A stretch of DNA of 64,000 nt from the NCBI RefSeq assembly GCF_019038465.1, contig NZ_JAFKRH010000042.1:41720-105719 (forward strand), given 5' to 3'. The position numbers and the translations under genes are program-made. This DNA comes from Synechococcus sp. CCY 0621 (GTDB lineage Bacteria; Cyanobacteriota; Cyanobacteriia; PCC-6307; Cyanobiaceae). The notes beneath the pieces are model-generated. The model was not told where the DNA came from and searched no databases. It saw only the letters and a program-made list of their open reading frames with translations. Position 1 is the first letter of the stretch, and each line of letters opens with the position of its first letter. Below are positions 1 through 10,318 of this stretch, piece after piece.

Positions 1-1008
1 CCCCATCGAATGGCCGAGCAGCACCACGCCCTTGCCCTGCACCGGCAGCTCACCCCGGCGCTGGGCCGCGAGCACGGCCTTGATGTCGGCCAGGCGGATG
101 GCCAGGGTTTCGGCTCCCGGCGGTGGCCGCTGGCCGTCGAGGGCGGCCTTGAGGGCGGGGCCATCGCTGCCGGGGTGCTGCACCACCACCACAGGCCAGC
201 CGCGTTCGGCCAGCTCACCGGCCAGCCAGCCGAGCTGGTCGGCATTGCCCCCCAGCCCGGGCATCATCAATAGCCAGGGCCGGTCTGGGGCCACGCTCCG
301 CCGCAGACCCGCCGGGGACGGCACCGACCAGATCTCCAGGGGAAGAGGCTGGGGGCGGTGCGCCACCAACAGCCCCTGCCGGCGGGGCCTCAGGGAGGTG
401 CGTTCGCCGAAGGCGAAGGGAACGGTGCGGCGCTCCGGCAGCGCCAGGGCCTGGAGGCGCCGCAGGGCCTGGCGCTGCAGGTCGATCTGCTGGCGCCACT
501 GCAGGGCCAGGTCGTAAAGGCCATCGAGCTGGAGGCTGAGCCGCTGCACCGGCAGGGCCCGCAGCAAGCCAATGGTGGAGACATCCTGACGGGTCTCCAG
601 CAGACGCCGGAGGGTGGTCTGCAGCACCGCGGTGGAACTTCTGCCGTCGGGGGTGGTCAGCAGGTCGCCCAGGCGGGCCAGCATCTGGCTTCCCGCCCAG
701 CTGTCCAGCAACTGCTGGCCGAAGCTGGTGTCCCGCAGCAGGGGGGCACGCAGCAGGATCTTCAGGTCCTGGCGACTGCGGGGATCCAGCAGATCCAGCC
801 AGACCGCCAGGTCGCCGCCGGCGGCGGAGCGCCCGTTCGGGCTCCTGGACCAGCCATCGAGCTGCTCCAGGTTCACCGGCAGCTCCAGGCCATCGAACCG
901 CAGCTCCAGCAGCTCCGCCGCACCGGCCGCCGGCGCCAGGCCCGGCGCCGTGATCAGCAGACTGGCCAGCAGACCTTTGAGTTGGCGATGGCGGCGTGAG
1001 ACAGGCAC
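1..1008 (-). CDS. DUF1400-type alpha/beta hydrolase, C-terminus beyond window
   Basis: Partial gene read leftwards; 336 codons are visible and it runs off the window. It starts at GTG 1008, the only start between an in-frame stop at 1036-1038 and the protein. The N-terminus is basic (SRRHRQLK) followed by a hydrophobic signal peptide ending near AGAAE. A DUF1400-like region follows (about residues 30-130), typical of cyanobacterial lipase-like proteins. An alpha/beta-hydrolase fold then begins: LLMMPGLGGNADQLGW is an oxyanion-hole segment, and GHSMG at the window edge (332-336) is the nucleophile elbow. The substrate is unknown; the signal peptide places it outside the cytoplasm. The start overlaps the divergent transporter gene by 13 bp, head to head. 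Confidence 0.8.
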   Translation of the reverse strand, partial: MPVSRRHRQLKGLLASLLITAPGLAPAAGAAELLELRFDGLELPVNLEQLDGWSRSPNGRSAAGGDLAVWLDLLDPRSRQDLKILLRAPLLRDTSFGQQLLDSWAGSQMLARLGDLLTTPDGRSSTAVLQTTLRRLLETRQDVSTIGLLRALPVQRLSLQLDGLYDLALQWRQQIDLQRQALRRLQALALPERRTVPFAFGERTSLRPRRQGLLVAHRPQPLPLEIWSVPSPAGLRRSVAPDRPWLLMMPGLGGNADQLGWLAGELAERGWPVVVVQHPGSDGPALKAALDGQRPPPGAETLAIRLADIKAVLAAQRRGELPVQGKGVVLLGHSMG

Positions 1009-2219
1009 AGGGATGGGCCAGGGCGCGGTCCTGGTTCACCCAGTTTCCAGCAGCCCTGCGCGAAGTCGCCCTGATCCGCACGATCGCCATGCTGGGAGCC
1101 GGTGGCGTGCTCTATCTGACGCCGATGGTGTTCCACCAGGCGCAGTTCAGCGCCGGTCGCGTTACCGAAGGGCTGGCCCTGGCGGCGGTGGCGGGCACCC
1201 TGGGCCGGATCCTGAGTGGGGTGCTGCTGGATCGGGGCCTGAACTGTTCGGTGCCGGTGCTGCTGGCGGCCCTGATGGCCATCGCCGGCGATGTCCGGCT
1301 GATGGGCACCGGCTCCTTCGGCGGCTACCTGCAGGGGCAGGTGCTGCTCGGCATGGCCATGGGGTTCTACTGGCCTGCGGTGGAACTGGCGGTGCCGCTG
1401 AGTTGCTCGCCGGTGAGCTCGGGGCGGGCCTTCGCCCTGACCCGCAGCGCCGATGCCCTCGGCATCGCCACCGGTGCCCTGGTGGGGGCCGTGCTCGCCG
1501 ATCGGGGATGGCTGCGGGGCATCTATGCCGTGGACATCGTCTGCATGCTGGTGTTGCTGCTGGTGCTGCGGCGCAAGGGCCTGCCGGATCCCAGACCCAG
1601 GGAGGTCCTGGCCCACCCCAGCCCCTGGGGCCACTGGATCCCTGGGCTGGCGCCGCTGCTGGCCGTCGCAGTGCTGGCCACGGCGATGCCGGCCCTGATG
1701 CAGAGCGCCCTGCCGCTGGAGCTGGTGCGGGGCAGCCTGCAGCGGCGTGCCCTGCCGGTGAGCCTCGGCGCCCTCACCATCGGCCTGCAGCTGGGCCTGG
1801 TGCTGCTGCTCCAGTGGCCGGTGGGTCAGGCCCTGGCCCGGCGGCCGGTGACAACCGGTCTGAACCTCAGCCTGCTCAGCTTCGCCGCCGGCAACCTGCT
1901 GCTGGCGGCCTCGGCCTTCAGCGAGCGGGGCCTGGCGCTGCTGCTGCTGGCCCAGCTGCCGCTGGCCTTCGGGGTGACCGCGTTCCTGCCCACCGCCACG
2001 GAAGCAGTGGTGGAACGCTGCCCACTGGAGCACCAGGGGCTGGCCATGGCCCTGCTCTCCCAGTGCTTCGCCATCAGCGGTTTCGGGGCTCCACTGCTGG
2101 CCGGTCGGCTGCTCGACGGCCAGGGGCACGGGGCCGGGCTTTGGCTGCTGATGGCCCTGGCCTGCCTGGGGGGTCTGCCGCTGGTGCGGGAGCTAGGTCC
2201 CCGCAGGACGTTCGGCTGA
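996..2219 (+). CDS. MFS transporter
   Basis: A 407-residue protein with about twelve hydrophobic segments, the usual size of a major facilitator permease. The loop GRILSGVLLDRG (about 70-80) resembles the MFS motif between helices 2 and 3, and helices 4-5 carry GMAMGFYWPAVE. The two halves are joined near residues 195-215. The substrate cannot be told from sequence; drug or sugar efflux is typical of the family. It starts at GTG 996, the first start in frame. The next one (ATG 1089) would cut the first helix. It overlaps the divergent hydrolase start by 13 bp and, at the 3' end, the small convergent gene by 27 bp. Confidence 0.85.
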   Translation: MRQAQGWARARSWFTQFPAALREVALIRTIAMLGAGGVLYLTPMVFHQAQFSAGRVTEGLALAAVAGTLGRILSGVLLDRGLNCSVPVLLAALMAIAGDVRLMGTGSFGGYLQGQVLLGMAMGFYWPAVELAVPLSCSPVSSGRAFALTRSADALGIATGALVGAVLADRGWLRGIYAVDIVCMLVLLLVLRRKGLPDPRPREVLAHPSPWGHWIPGLAPLLAVAVLATAMPALMQSALPLELVRGSLQRRALPVSLGALTIGLQLGLVLLLQWPVGQALARRPVTTGLNLSLLSFAAGNLLLAASAFSERGLALLLLAQLPLAFGVTAFLPTATEAVVERCPLEHQGLAMALLSQCFAISGFGAPLLAGRLLDGQGHGAGLWLLMALACLGGLPLVRELGPRRTFG

Positions 2220-2414
2220 GGCGGCCGCCTGCTTCTCGACCCAGGCCTCGTGGGGCAGGGGCTCGGTGCCGTACTCCCAGTCGTCGTAGTCCGGATCGTT
2301 ACGGATGCGGCGGTGGATCTCCTTCTGGGCCTCGAAGTTGTGGGGGTGCTCGGTGGCCTCGCCCGCGGCGTCGGGCAGGGGAGACGGGGTCTCGGGATGC
2401 TCGGTTGCTGCCAT
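2193..2414 (-). CDS. small acidic conserved-type protein, function unknown
   Basis: A 73-residue ORF from ATG 2414. The frame stays open further upstream, but that part is low-complexity and overlaps the neighbouring gene. The N-terminal half is Pro/Glu/Ala-rich; the second half holds a charged helix (FEAQKEIHRRIRNDPDYDDW) and a short tail. There is no membrane segment, signal peptide or cysteine. I recognise no named domain; the Asp/Tyr-rich pattern resembles small picocyanobacterial proteins of unknown function. The last 27 bp overlap the end of the MFS gene. That it is real is supported by the non-repetitive, gene-like composition of the middle part. Confidence 0.55.
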   Translation of the reverse strand: MAATEHPETPSPLPDAAGEATEHPHNFEAQKEIHRRIRNDPDYDDWEYGTEPLPHEAWVEKQAAASAERPAGT

Positions 2415-2448
2415 GGCCCTGCGCTCCTGATGGAGCCATCCTCGCCGA

Positions 2449-3618
2449 TCATCCACCCCGCAGACTGTCGAGGCGGTCGGCATAACCGGTGAGTTCGCCG
2501 TAGCCCCGACCCCGCAGCGGTTGCTCACCGCGATGGCCCCCGTAGCGCAGGGCCCCCTCCCAGTAGGTGGCCGAGGCGGTGCTCAGCTCCTGGTCGGCCA
2601 TCTGGGGAGTGATCACCAGCTCCAGGTCCAGCCGCGGGATGGCGAGCGTCCAGGCCGCGGGGTAACGGGCACCGCTGCGGGGGCTGCGCCAGGTGGCCGT
2701 GACCGCGAGGTCGTAGTCCTCGGCGCCCAGCTCCACCTCCCCATCGCCATCGATCCAGCGGCCACCGCTGAACGGTTCCTTGCCGCCATCCTCCCGGCGC
2801 AGGCCGTAGAGCATCAGGGCGGAGCCATCCTCAAACTGGGCGGAGAACCAGTCCCAGCCGACGGTGCCCGGGCTCAGGGCGCTGGTGGAGAACTCATGGT
2901 CCTTCCAGCTGACACCGTGAACGGCATGGTCGAGGCCCGCCACCGTGATCGTTCCCTCGGTGGGCTGCTGCACCAGGGAGTAATAGTGCGAGGCGTTGCC
3001 CGGTTCGGGCCCCTTGCGGCTGAGCCCGCCCTGGCCCTGGAGCACGGGGGGCCGGCTCTGGTGGAGGGTCAGGTCGATGGCCATGGACCCGGTGGAGGCC
3101 TGCAGCCGCACCCGCTCGGGGCCCTCGGCGCTGATGCGCCAGTCGTTGAGCCAGACCGCATAGGGATCGGCCTCGGCCCCGGCCAGGCCCTGGGCGCCGC
3201 GGGCGAAGCGCTCCTCCTGCAGGAAGGTGTCGGTGGCGATGTCGCTGACCGTGAAATGGGCGGAATACACCTGGGGAGTGCGCCAGGCCGACCCGCGGCT
3301 CCCGGAACCCTTCTCCGGGGGCGCCTCGGGCACCAGGGCCTGACGGAAGATCGTGAACTGATAGCCGAAGGCCCGTCCTGCCTCGGTTTCCAGGTTGCCC
3401 GTGTAGTACCACCACTCGGTCCGGTGGTCGGGATGGGCGCCGAAATCGGCGGGGAAGCGCCATTGGCGGGGGGTGAGGGCCCGGGCGAAGCCCTGGGGCG
3501 CCGGCACCTCCCCCCATTCGATGCGGCTGCTGGCCCCGGCTGGGGTGGGGCCGGCCAGGCCGAGCAGCAGGACGGCCGCCAGGGCCAGCAGGGAACGCAG
3601 GGGGTGGCGGTGCGTCAT
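2449..3618 (-). CDS. AttH/CrtC-type lipocalin-like secreted protein
   Basis: A 389-residue protein with a signal peptide (leucine-rich segment, cleavage near PAGAS) followed by the marks of the AttH / carotenoid 1,2-hydratase (CrtC) superfamily: FGAHPDHRTEWWYYTGNL at about residues 60-77 and FGYQFTIFRQ. These are two lipocalin-like beta domains. In other bacteria, AttH-type genes sit with FtsX permeases and LolD ATPases, exactly as here: the ATG overlaps the permease stop (ATGA). I infer a periplasmic partner of that exporter handling a lipid or other hydrophobic substrate. A role in carotenoid hydration is possible but not supported by any neighbour. Last gene of the operon. Confidence 0.85.
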   Translation of the reverse strand: MTHRHPLRSLLALAAVLLLGLAGPTPAGASSRIEWGEVPAPQGFARALTPRQWRFPADFGAHPDHRTEWWYYTGNLETEAGRAFGYQFTIFRQALVPEAPPEKGSGSRGSAWRTPQVYSAHFTVSDIATDTFLQEERFARGAQGLAGAEADPYAVWLNDWRISAEGPERVRLQASTGSMAIDLTLHQSRPPVLQGQGGLSRKGPEPGNASHYYSLVQQPTEGTITVAGLDHAVHGVSWKDHEFSTSALSPGTVGWDWFSAQFEDGSALMLYGLRREDGGKEPFSGGRWIDGDGEVELGAEDYDLAVTATWRSPRSGARYPAAWTLAIPRLDLELVITPQMADQELSTASATYWEGALRYGGHRGEQPLRGRGYGELTGYADRLDSLRGG

Positions 3619-6235
3619 TCCTGCCGCAACGCCTCACTGATGTTCATCCGAGCAAGCCGCTGGGCCGGATAGAGGCCCGCCAGCACGGCGGCCCCCACCG
3701 CGATCAGCAGCGATTGGATGAAGAAGCGCGGCTCCAGGGCGATCTGCAGGGTCCAACCGAAGGAGCGAACGTTGATCACATGCACCAGCACCCAGGCCAG
3801 CACGAAGCCCAGGGGCATGGAACAGGCACCGGCCAGCAGCCCCATCAGACCGGTCTCCAGCAGGGTGAGACGCCCCAGCTGCCGGGGTGTCATGCCGGTG
3901 GCCCGCAGCACGGCGAACTCCCGGCCCCGCTCCAGTTGCAGGCTCATCAGGGTGCTGAAGATACCGATGAAGGCCACCACCACCGTCAGCAACTGCAGCG
4001 CGCCGGTGATGGCGAAGGTGCGATCAAAGATTTCCAGTGAGCCCTGGCGCAGGGAGCTGTTGGTCTGCACCAGCAGGCTCTGGCGGGAACCGAAGCCCTG
4101 CCGCAGCTCTGACGCCACCGCATCGGCATCGGCGCCAGGGGCCAGGAACAGGCCGAGGGAGGCCACGCTGTCGTCGTGCCAGAGCTCCGCCACCTGGGCG
4201 CGGTCCATCAGCACGCTGCCGCGGTCGGAGGAATAGTCGTAAAAAACGGCGATCACCGGGAAGCTCCTCTCGCCCTCGGGGGTTTCAAGCCTGACCTGCA
4301 CGGGGATGGCGCTCTGGCCGTCGCGCAGGTAGACGGCCTCGGAAAGGATCACCCCCTCTCTGGCCTCCAGGGCGGCGAAGGGGTCGCCAAGGCCCGGGCG
4401 GACCCAGGCGTAGGGACGGCGGCCGGCGGACACATCGCCCCCGGCGGCGATCAGGGTGATGTCCCGGTCCTGGTCGACCAGGTGCACATCGAAATTGTTG
4501 TAGGTGACCATGGCCCGCAGGTCGGGACGCTCGGCGATGGCACCGACGATGGCGGGGTCCACCTTGCCGAGCACCCGGTTGGCCGTGGTGCTGGGGGGCG
4601 AGACGAACAGATCGGCCTGGAGGGTCTGGTCGAGCCAGGTGACCACCGTCCCCCGGAAGGAGCCGATCATGATCGAGAGGCCCACGATCACGGACACCGC
4701 CACCATCAGGGCCGCCACGGCCACCGCCGTGCGGCTGAGGGAGCGCAGGATGTCGCGGGGGGCGAGGCGGGCCACCACCCCCAGGCCCCGGCTGGCCCAG
4801 CCCAGGCCCTGCATCGCAGTGACCAGCACCGGCGGCATCAGCAGGGCCGCACCCATCAGCAGGGCGAACAGGCCGGCGAAGGCGGGCACCAGGCCGCGGC
4901 TGTCCCAGCGCAGCAACACCACCCCCAGGCTGGCGCAGAGGAGCGCCGCCAGCAGGAACCAGGGCAACAGCCGCTGCCAGCCTGCCTCCAGGCTGGAACG
5001 CTGCAGGGTCATCTGGGGCGGTGTGGCCATCGCCTCCCAGGCGGGCAGGGCTGAGGCCAGCAGCGCCGAAGCCACCCCCACCAGCATCCCCTTGGCCAGG
5101 GTGAACCCCGACAGGCTGATCTGCCGCACCGAGACCACGAAGTAGAAGTCGTTGATCGTCTGGGTGATCAGGCCGACGACGCTGCGCCCCAGCAGCACCC
5201 CCAACGCCAGCCCCAACAGGGACCCCACCAGGCTGAACAGGGCCGCCTCGCCCAGGATCAGGGTGAACAGCTGGACCCGGGTCACCCCCAGACAGCGCAG
5301 CACCCCGAACAGGCCGCGGCGCTGCACCACGCTGAAGGTGACCGTGTTGTAGATGAGAAAGATGCCCACCACCATCGCCAGCAGGCTCATGGCGGTGAGG
5401 TTGAGTTCAAAGGCGGCGGTCATCTGCTGCACGGCATTGCCGCGGGCCGCCGCCGGCTCCAGCTTCAGCCCAGCGGGCAACCAGGTGCGGATGGACTGCT
5501 CCTGGGCGGGGCCCTCCAGGATCAGATCGATATGGCCCACCGCCGGTACCGCCTCAGCGCCGGTGGGGTCGAGCAGGTCCTGGGCGGTGGCGATGTCGAC
5601 CAGCAGCAGCGTTTCCAGACCGCGGCGCTCAAGGGAAGAATCACTGCTGACAAGGCCCACCAGTTGCAGCTCCGTCGTCCGTCCGGCCAGATCGAGATGC
5701 AGGCTGCCGGAGCCGTCGCTGGCGCCGGGATGGAGGCCGAAGCGCTCGGCGGTCTCGGTGGCGATGACAGCCGTGCCGGGTTCGGTGAGGAAGGGCACGA
5801 AGCCGTTGCCGCCACTCTTCTGACGACCTCCGTCGCCGCCTAGAAAGCCACGGAAGGGGGCCTCGCTGAACAGATCGACACCCACCAGCCGCACCAGTTC
5901 ACCATCCAGTTCCTCGGCCCGGCCGTAGGCCTCAATCACCGGGGCGGCGGGAATCTCCGGGAAGTGGCGGCGCAGCTCCACGACGGTGCCGTCGGGGACG
6001 CCACCGGGCCCGATCGCCACCAGTCGATGGGTGGTGCGGCCGGTGATCGCGTCGGTGGACAGGGAAAAGGCCCGCTGGGCTGAGCCACTGGCCAGATCAA
6101 TCGACACCAGCATCGCCACCCCCAGGGCGATGCCCAGGATGCAGAGCAGGTACTGCAGGGGACGACGACGCCAGCGGCGGGCGGCCAGGCGCCAGAGGGG
6201 GCCGTTGCGGACCACGGGCAAGGGACTGGCTGCGC

Positions 6236-6239
<4 letters not shown>
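3615..6239 (-). CDS. ABC transporter permease with two FtsX domains
   Basis: An 874-residue membrane protein. An N-terminal anchor helix (about 28-48) is followed by a large extracytoplasmic domain. The first FtsX core has three helices (about 280-400), a central pair of helices follows (about 440-500), then a third block with a second extracytoplasmic domain, and the final FtsX core (about 755-865). The second core carries the family signature LQLERGREFAVLRATGMTPR. This ten-helix, two-FtsX layout is that of AttFG/LolCE-like exporters that pull substrates from the membrane rather than translocate through a channel. ATGA overlaps link it to the ATPase upstream and the AttH-like protein downstream, so the three form one transport unit. 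Confidence 0.9.
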
Positions 6240-6955
<716 letters not shown>

Positions 6956-6997
6956 CGCAGCGCGTTATCGGTGTACTTCCAGCAGGAGCGGACCCAA

Positions 6998-7025
6998 TGC
7001 AAGCAAACTCCCTTGCCAGCAAACT
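6998..7025. repeat. tandem imperfect 12-bp direct repeat upstream of the export operon
   Basis: Two copies on the plus strand, TGCAAGCAAACT (6998-7009) and TGCCAGCAAACT (7014-7025), differ at one base and are separated by CCCT, a 16-bp period. They lie 43-70 bp upstream of the ATPase start, on the side where its promoter should be. This is the geometry of a binding site for a regulator with tandem half-sites, but no regulator gene adjoins. It could also be a chance duplication. Confidence 0.4.
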
Positions 7026-7065
7026 AAAGCTAGGTACTTCAGCGGCCGGGTCGAGAGCCAAGCCC

Positions 7066-8070
7066 TCATCCGCCGAAGCGTGTCACCCTCAACAGGAGCT
7101 GCAGCGATCTCTGCATCAACCGGGAGGTCTTCCTGAAGATGAACCGAGCACCGCGATAGAGCAGGTCATTGAGCCCATCGACGCGATGCATGACGGACTG
7201 CCTTATCCGAAGCAGCGAGAGCTGCAAAGGCTGAGGGAAAAGTGACTTAGGCTCATACAACCTTGCATAGGAGATGCCAATTCGGTTGAATTCAGCCAAT
7301 AGGGCCGGCGCCCTCTCCCAGCCTTCAGGGTTAAGAAATCGTCGAACGTAATCAAACTTTCCCTCGAGCAGGTCTTCAGCACAATGATGGTTGAAGTCCT
7401 GCTTTTTCTGGTAGGCCCGCAGCGATCTCCTGGAGAAATCTGTCAACACACACGAAAGATGCTGCCTACTGCTGACTCTGTGCAGCCTGTAGGGCTTGTA
7501 ATGAAACTCGAAATAGATGATGTTGGTGGTGACTTCGCCTGACCCGAGGCGCGATTTGGCGTGGTGATAACCATGGTCCAGAGAGCCGCAAGCGCCTTGA
7601 GCAAAAAAACATTTTGGACTGGAATTCGTAACGGAGTAAAGATGCATTCTGCAAGGGTTATGCCAGAACTTGTGCCGAATGAGAAGCACATCTCTGCTCC
7701 CTATGTACGGCTGCAGGACCCTTTCGATATCACGCCTTTGACAGGATATTCCCGAATCCGTCTGACACGCCAGAAACTCGTCGCAATCCAGTAAAAAATA
7801 AAAATCAAAGGGATTAGAATGATCTAACTGTTGAATGAAATTGGCGATCAGGGTTCCACGCTCGCGGTATTCATGTCGACTTGAATACTCCCATATGACA
7901 TTGGCACCGTTGCGCCTTGCACGCTGAAGTGACTGGATGACAGAAGTAGACTTTGATCCATTATCGAAGATGAATAGATTCTCAGGACCCAACAGATCAG
8001 CATGATAAAAAAACCAAGGATCAAACAGGATCGTCTCATCCTTTTGCATCATTACGCAGGCGATTCTCAT
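7066..8070 (-). CDS. glycosyltransferase family 2-like protein
   Basis: A 334-residue protein. It begins MRIACVMMQKDETILFDPW, typical of the Glyco_tranf_2_4/GT92-like group, with DNGS at about residues 36-39 and the metal-binding DCDEF motif at about 94-98 (preceded by FYFLLD). It has no membrane helices and a basic C-terminus (FRKTSRLMQRSLQLLLRV). It should transfer a sugar in surface polysaccharide or LPS synthesis; donor and acceptor are unknown. The ATG is preceded by a purine-rich AAAGGAGAGGGTG. Base composition is visibly AT-richer than both neighbours and it stands alone, suggesting transfer into this site. Confidence 0.8.
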   Translation of the reverse strand: MRIACVMMQKDETILFDPWFFYHADLLGPENLFIFDNGSKSTSVIQSLQRARRNGANVIWEYSSRHEYRERGTLIANFIQQLDHSNPFDFYFLLDCDEFLACQTDSGISCQRRDIERVLQPYIGSRDVLLIRHKFWHNPCRMHLYSVTNSSPKCFFAQGACGSLDHGYHHAKSRLGSGEVTTNIIYFEFHYKPYRLHRVSSRQHLSCVLTDFSRRSLRAYQKKQDFNHHCAEDLLEGKFDYVRRFLNPEGWERAPALLAEFNRIGISYARLYEPKSLFPQPLQLSLLRIRQSVMHRVDGLNDLLYRGARFIFRKTSRLMQRSLQLLLRVTRFGG

Positions 8071-8157
8071 GTCGATTCACCCTCTCCTTTGGGTTGAAGG
8101 ATAATCAAAAGGTGAGCATGCAGCCAGCCCTGGCCTGACAAGCGGCTGAAGCACGGA

Positions 8158-9051
8158 TCAAAACGGCTCCAAGAACCAGCGGGCCAGGGCCGACACATCC
8201 TCGTCGCCGTGGCCGGCCGCGATCAGGTCGTCCTCCATCGCCGCCACCTGCCGCGCCACCGGCAGCTCCAGGCCTCCGCTGGTGGCGGCCTCCAGGGCGA
8301 TCGCCAGATCCTTGCGGTGCAAACGCAGCCGGAAGCCGAGCGGGAACTCGCCCTGCAGCATCGAACCGCCGCGGTGCTCCAGGGCCCAGGAGCCTGCGGC
8401 CCCGCCGAGCAGCGCCTGACGGACCGCCTCCATCGGCAGGCCCAGGCGCTGCCCCAGGGCCAGGGCCTCCGCCACCGCGGCGTAGCTGCCCGCCACCAGC
8501 ACCTGGTTGACGGCTTTGGCCTCCTGGCCGGCCCCCACCGGGCCGAGGTGGGTGACCGTTCTGCCCACCGCCTGCAGCACGGGACGGGCCCGCGCAAGGT
8601 CGGAGGCCTCACCCCCCACCAGCACCGACAGGGTTCCCGCCCGGGCCCCCTCGGTGCCACCGGTTACGGGCGCATCGAGATAGGCCACGCCACGCTCGGC
8701 CAAAGCGGCAGCCATGGCGCGGGAGGACGCCGGCGCGATGGTGGAGAAATCGATCACCAGGGAACCGGGCCGCAGGCCCGCCAGGGCAGCATCGTCGGCA
8801 ACACCCCCCCGCCCCAGCAGCACTTCCGCCACGGCGGTGTCGTCGCTCAGGCAGAGCGCCAGCACGGCGGCGTCCTTCGCTGCCTCTGCGGGCGTGACGG
8901 CCCTCCGGGCCCCGGCGGCGGCCAGGGGCCATTCCCGCTCCCGGTGGCGGTTGTGGACCGTGAGCGCAAAGCCCTTCGCCAGAAGGTTGGTCGCCATCGG
9001 AGACCCCAGCTCCCCCAGGCCGATGAAAGCGACGGGTAAGGCCACGGGCAC
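8158..9051 (-). CDS. NAD(P)-dependent beta-hydroxyacid dehydrogenase (3-hydroxyisobutyrate dehydrogenase family)
   Basis: A 297-residue enzyme from GTG 9051 (a second GTG lies two codons on). The Rossmann motif AFIGLGELGSPMATNL is at about 8-23, the substrate-binding segment DAPVTGGTEGARAGTLSVLV at about 118-137, and the catalytic lysine segment GQEAKAVNQVLVAG at about 168-181. It oxidises or reduces a small hydroxyacid; 3-hydroxyisobutyrate, tartronate semialdehyde and succinic semialdehyde/glyoxylate reductases share this architecture, so the substrate is open. It starts 5 bp after the ychF stop on the same strand, so the two are probably cotranscribed. Confidence 0.88.
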   Translation of the reverse strand: MPVALPVAFIGLGELGSPMATNLLAKGFALTVHNRHREREWPLAAAGARRAVTPAEAAKDAAVLALCLSDDTAVAEVLLGRGGVADDAALAGLRPGSLVIDFSTIAPASSRAMAAALAERGVAYLDAPVTGGTEGARAGTLSVLVGGEASDLARARPVLQAVGRTVTHLGPVGAGQEAKAVNQVLVAGSYAAVAEALALGQRLGLPMEAVRQALLGGAAGSWALEHRGGSMLQGEFPLGFRLRLHRKDLAIALEAATSGGLELPVARQVAAMEDDLIAAGHGDEDVSALARWFLEPF

Positions 9052-9056
9052 TCCGC

Positions 9057-10148
9057 TCAGACGTTGAACAGGAACTCCATCACATCCCCCTCGGCCACCA
9101 CGTACTCCTTGCCTTCGCTGCGCAGCCAGCCCCGGTTGCGGGCCTCGGCCAGGGTGCCGGCCTCCAGCAGCTGGCCGTAGGCGACGGTCTGGGCCCGGAT
9201 GAAGCCCCGCTCGAAATCGGTGTGGATCACACCGGCGGCCTGGGGGGCCGTCATGCCGGCGGTGATCGTCCAGGCGCGGGTTTCCTTCTCGCCGGTGGTG
9301 AAGTAGGTGCGCAGACCCAGCAGGCGGTAGGTGGCACGGATCAGGCTCTGCAGGCCGCCTTCATTCACCCCCAGCCCGGCCAGGTAGTCGGAGCGCTCCT
9401 CGGCAGCCAGGTCGACCAGTTCGGCCTCCACCTGGGCGGAGATGCGCACGGCTTCGGCCCCCTCCCGGGCGGCCAGCGCCTCCACGGCGCTCACCCAGGC
9501 GTTGCCACCGGCGAGGTCGTCCTCGCTCACATTGGTGGCGTAGATGATCGGCTTGGCGGTGAGCAAGCCGAGGTTGCGCACCAGGGCCTGCTCCTCCTCG
9601 CTCAGGGACACCCGGCGGGCGGCGCCGCCCTGCTCCAGTTCCGCCTGCAGCCTGGCCAGGGCGGCGTCTTCGGCGGCAGCCTCCTTGCTGGTGCGCATCT
9701 GTTTCTTGAGCCGGTCGCGCCGCTTCTCGATCTGGGCCAGATCCGCCAGCCCCAGCTCCAGGTTGATGATCTCGGCATCCCGCTCCGGATCGACGCTGCC
9801 GGAGACGTGGATCACATCGTCGTCATCGAAGCAACGCACCACGTGGACGATGGCGTCCACCTCACGGATGTTGGCCAGGAACTTGTTGCCCAGCCCCTCC
9901 CCCTGGCTGGCCCCCTGCACCAGGCCGGCGATGTCCACGAATTCAACGCGCGTCGGCACGATCTCCTTCGAACTGGAGAGGTCGGAGAGCTTCTGCAGGC
10001 GCTCATCGGGCACCGCCACCACCCCCACGTTGGGCTCGATGGTGCAGAAGGGGAAGTTGGCCGCCTGGGCCTGGGCGTTGGCCACCAGGGCATTGAAGAG
10101 GGTCGATTTGCCCACGTTGGGCAGCCCGACGATTCCGGCTTTGAGCAT
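9057..10148 (-). CDS. ychF: redox-regulated ATPase/GTPase YchF
   Basis: A 363-residue protein, the family's usual length. The G1 motif is GLPNVGKST (8-16), followed by [14 protein letters not shown] and G3 [17 protein letters not shown] coiled-coil insert (about 130-165) and a C-terminal TGS domain (about 280-362, [13 protein letters not shown]) complete the Obg-related YchF layout. The family prefers ATP, associates with ribosomes and is linked to oxidative-stress responses. ATG start; followed after 5 bp by the dehydrogenase gene. Confidence 0.96.
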   Translation of the reverse strand: MLKAGIVGLPNVGKSTLFNALVANAQAQAANFPFCTIEPNVGVVAVPDERLQKLSDLSSSKEIVPTRVEFVDIAGLVQGASQGEGLGNKFLANIREVDAIVHVVRCFDDDDVIHVSGSVDPERDAEIINLELGLADLAQIEKRRDRLKKQMRTSKEAAAEDAALARLQAELEQGGAARRVSLSEEEQALVRNLGLLTAKPIIYATNVSEDDLAGGNAWVSAVEALAAREGAEAVRISAQVEAELVDLAAEERSDYLAGLGVNEGGLQSLIRATYRLLGLRTYFTTGEKETRAWTITAGMTAPQAAGVIHTDFERGFIRAQTVAYGQLLEAGTLAEARNRGWLRSEGKEYVVAEGDVMEFLFNV

Positions 10149-10318
10149 CGGCGAAATCTAGGGGTCACCGTGCCAGGGCCCGTTCGGTCTCCCGCCGTCC
10201 ACAGCAGCTGCCCAGGCAAGCGAAACTGTCGGTAGCGAAACGCCGGCCCATTCCCGCCATCACTCCCCTGCCGCCGGCTCCCACTCCGACCCGGAGCCCG
10301 GCGCCGCCGGCCGCCCCC

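Noticed and set aside
215..1090. A 291-codon frame on the minus strand over the hydrolase gene
   Set aside because: It is a GC-rich shadow. The neighbouring frame encodes a signal peptide and the GHSMG motif, while this one is low-complexity Ala/Gly/Pro/Arg.
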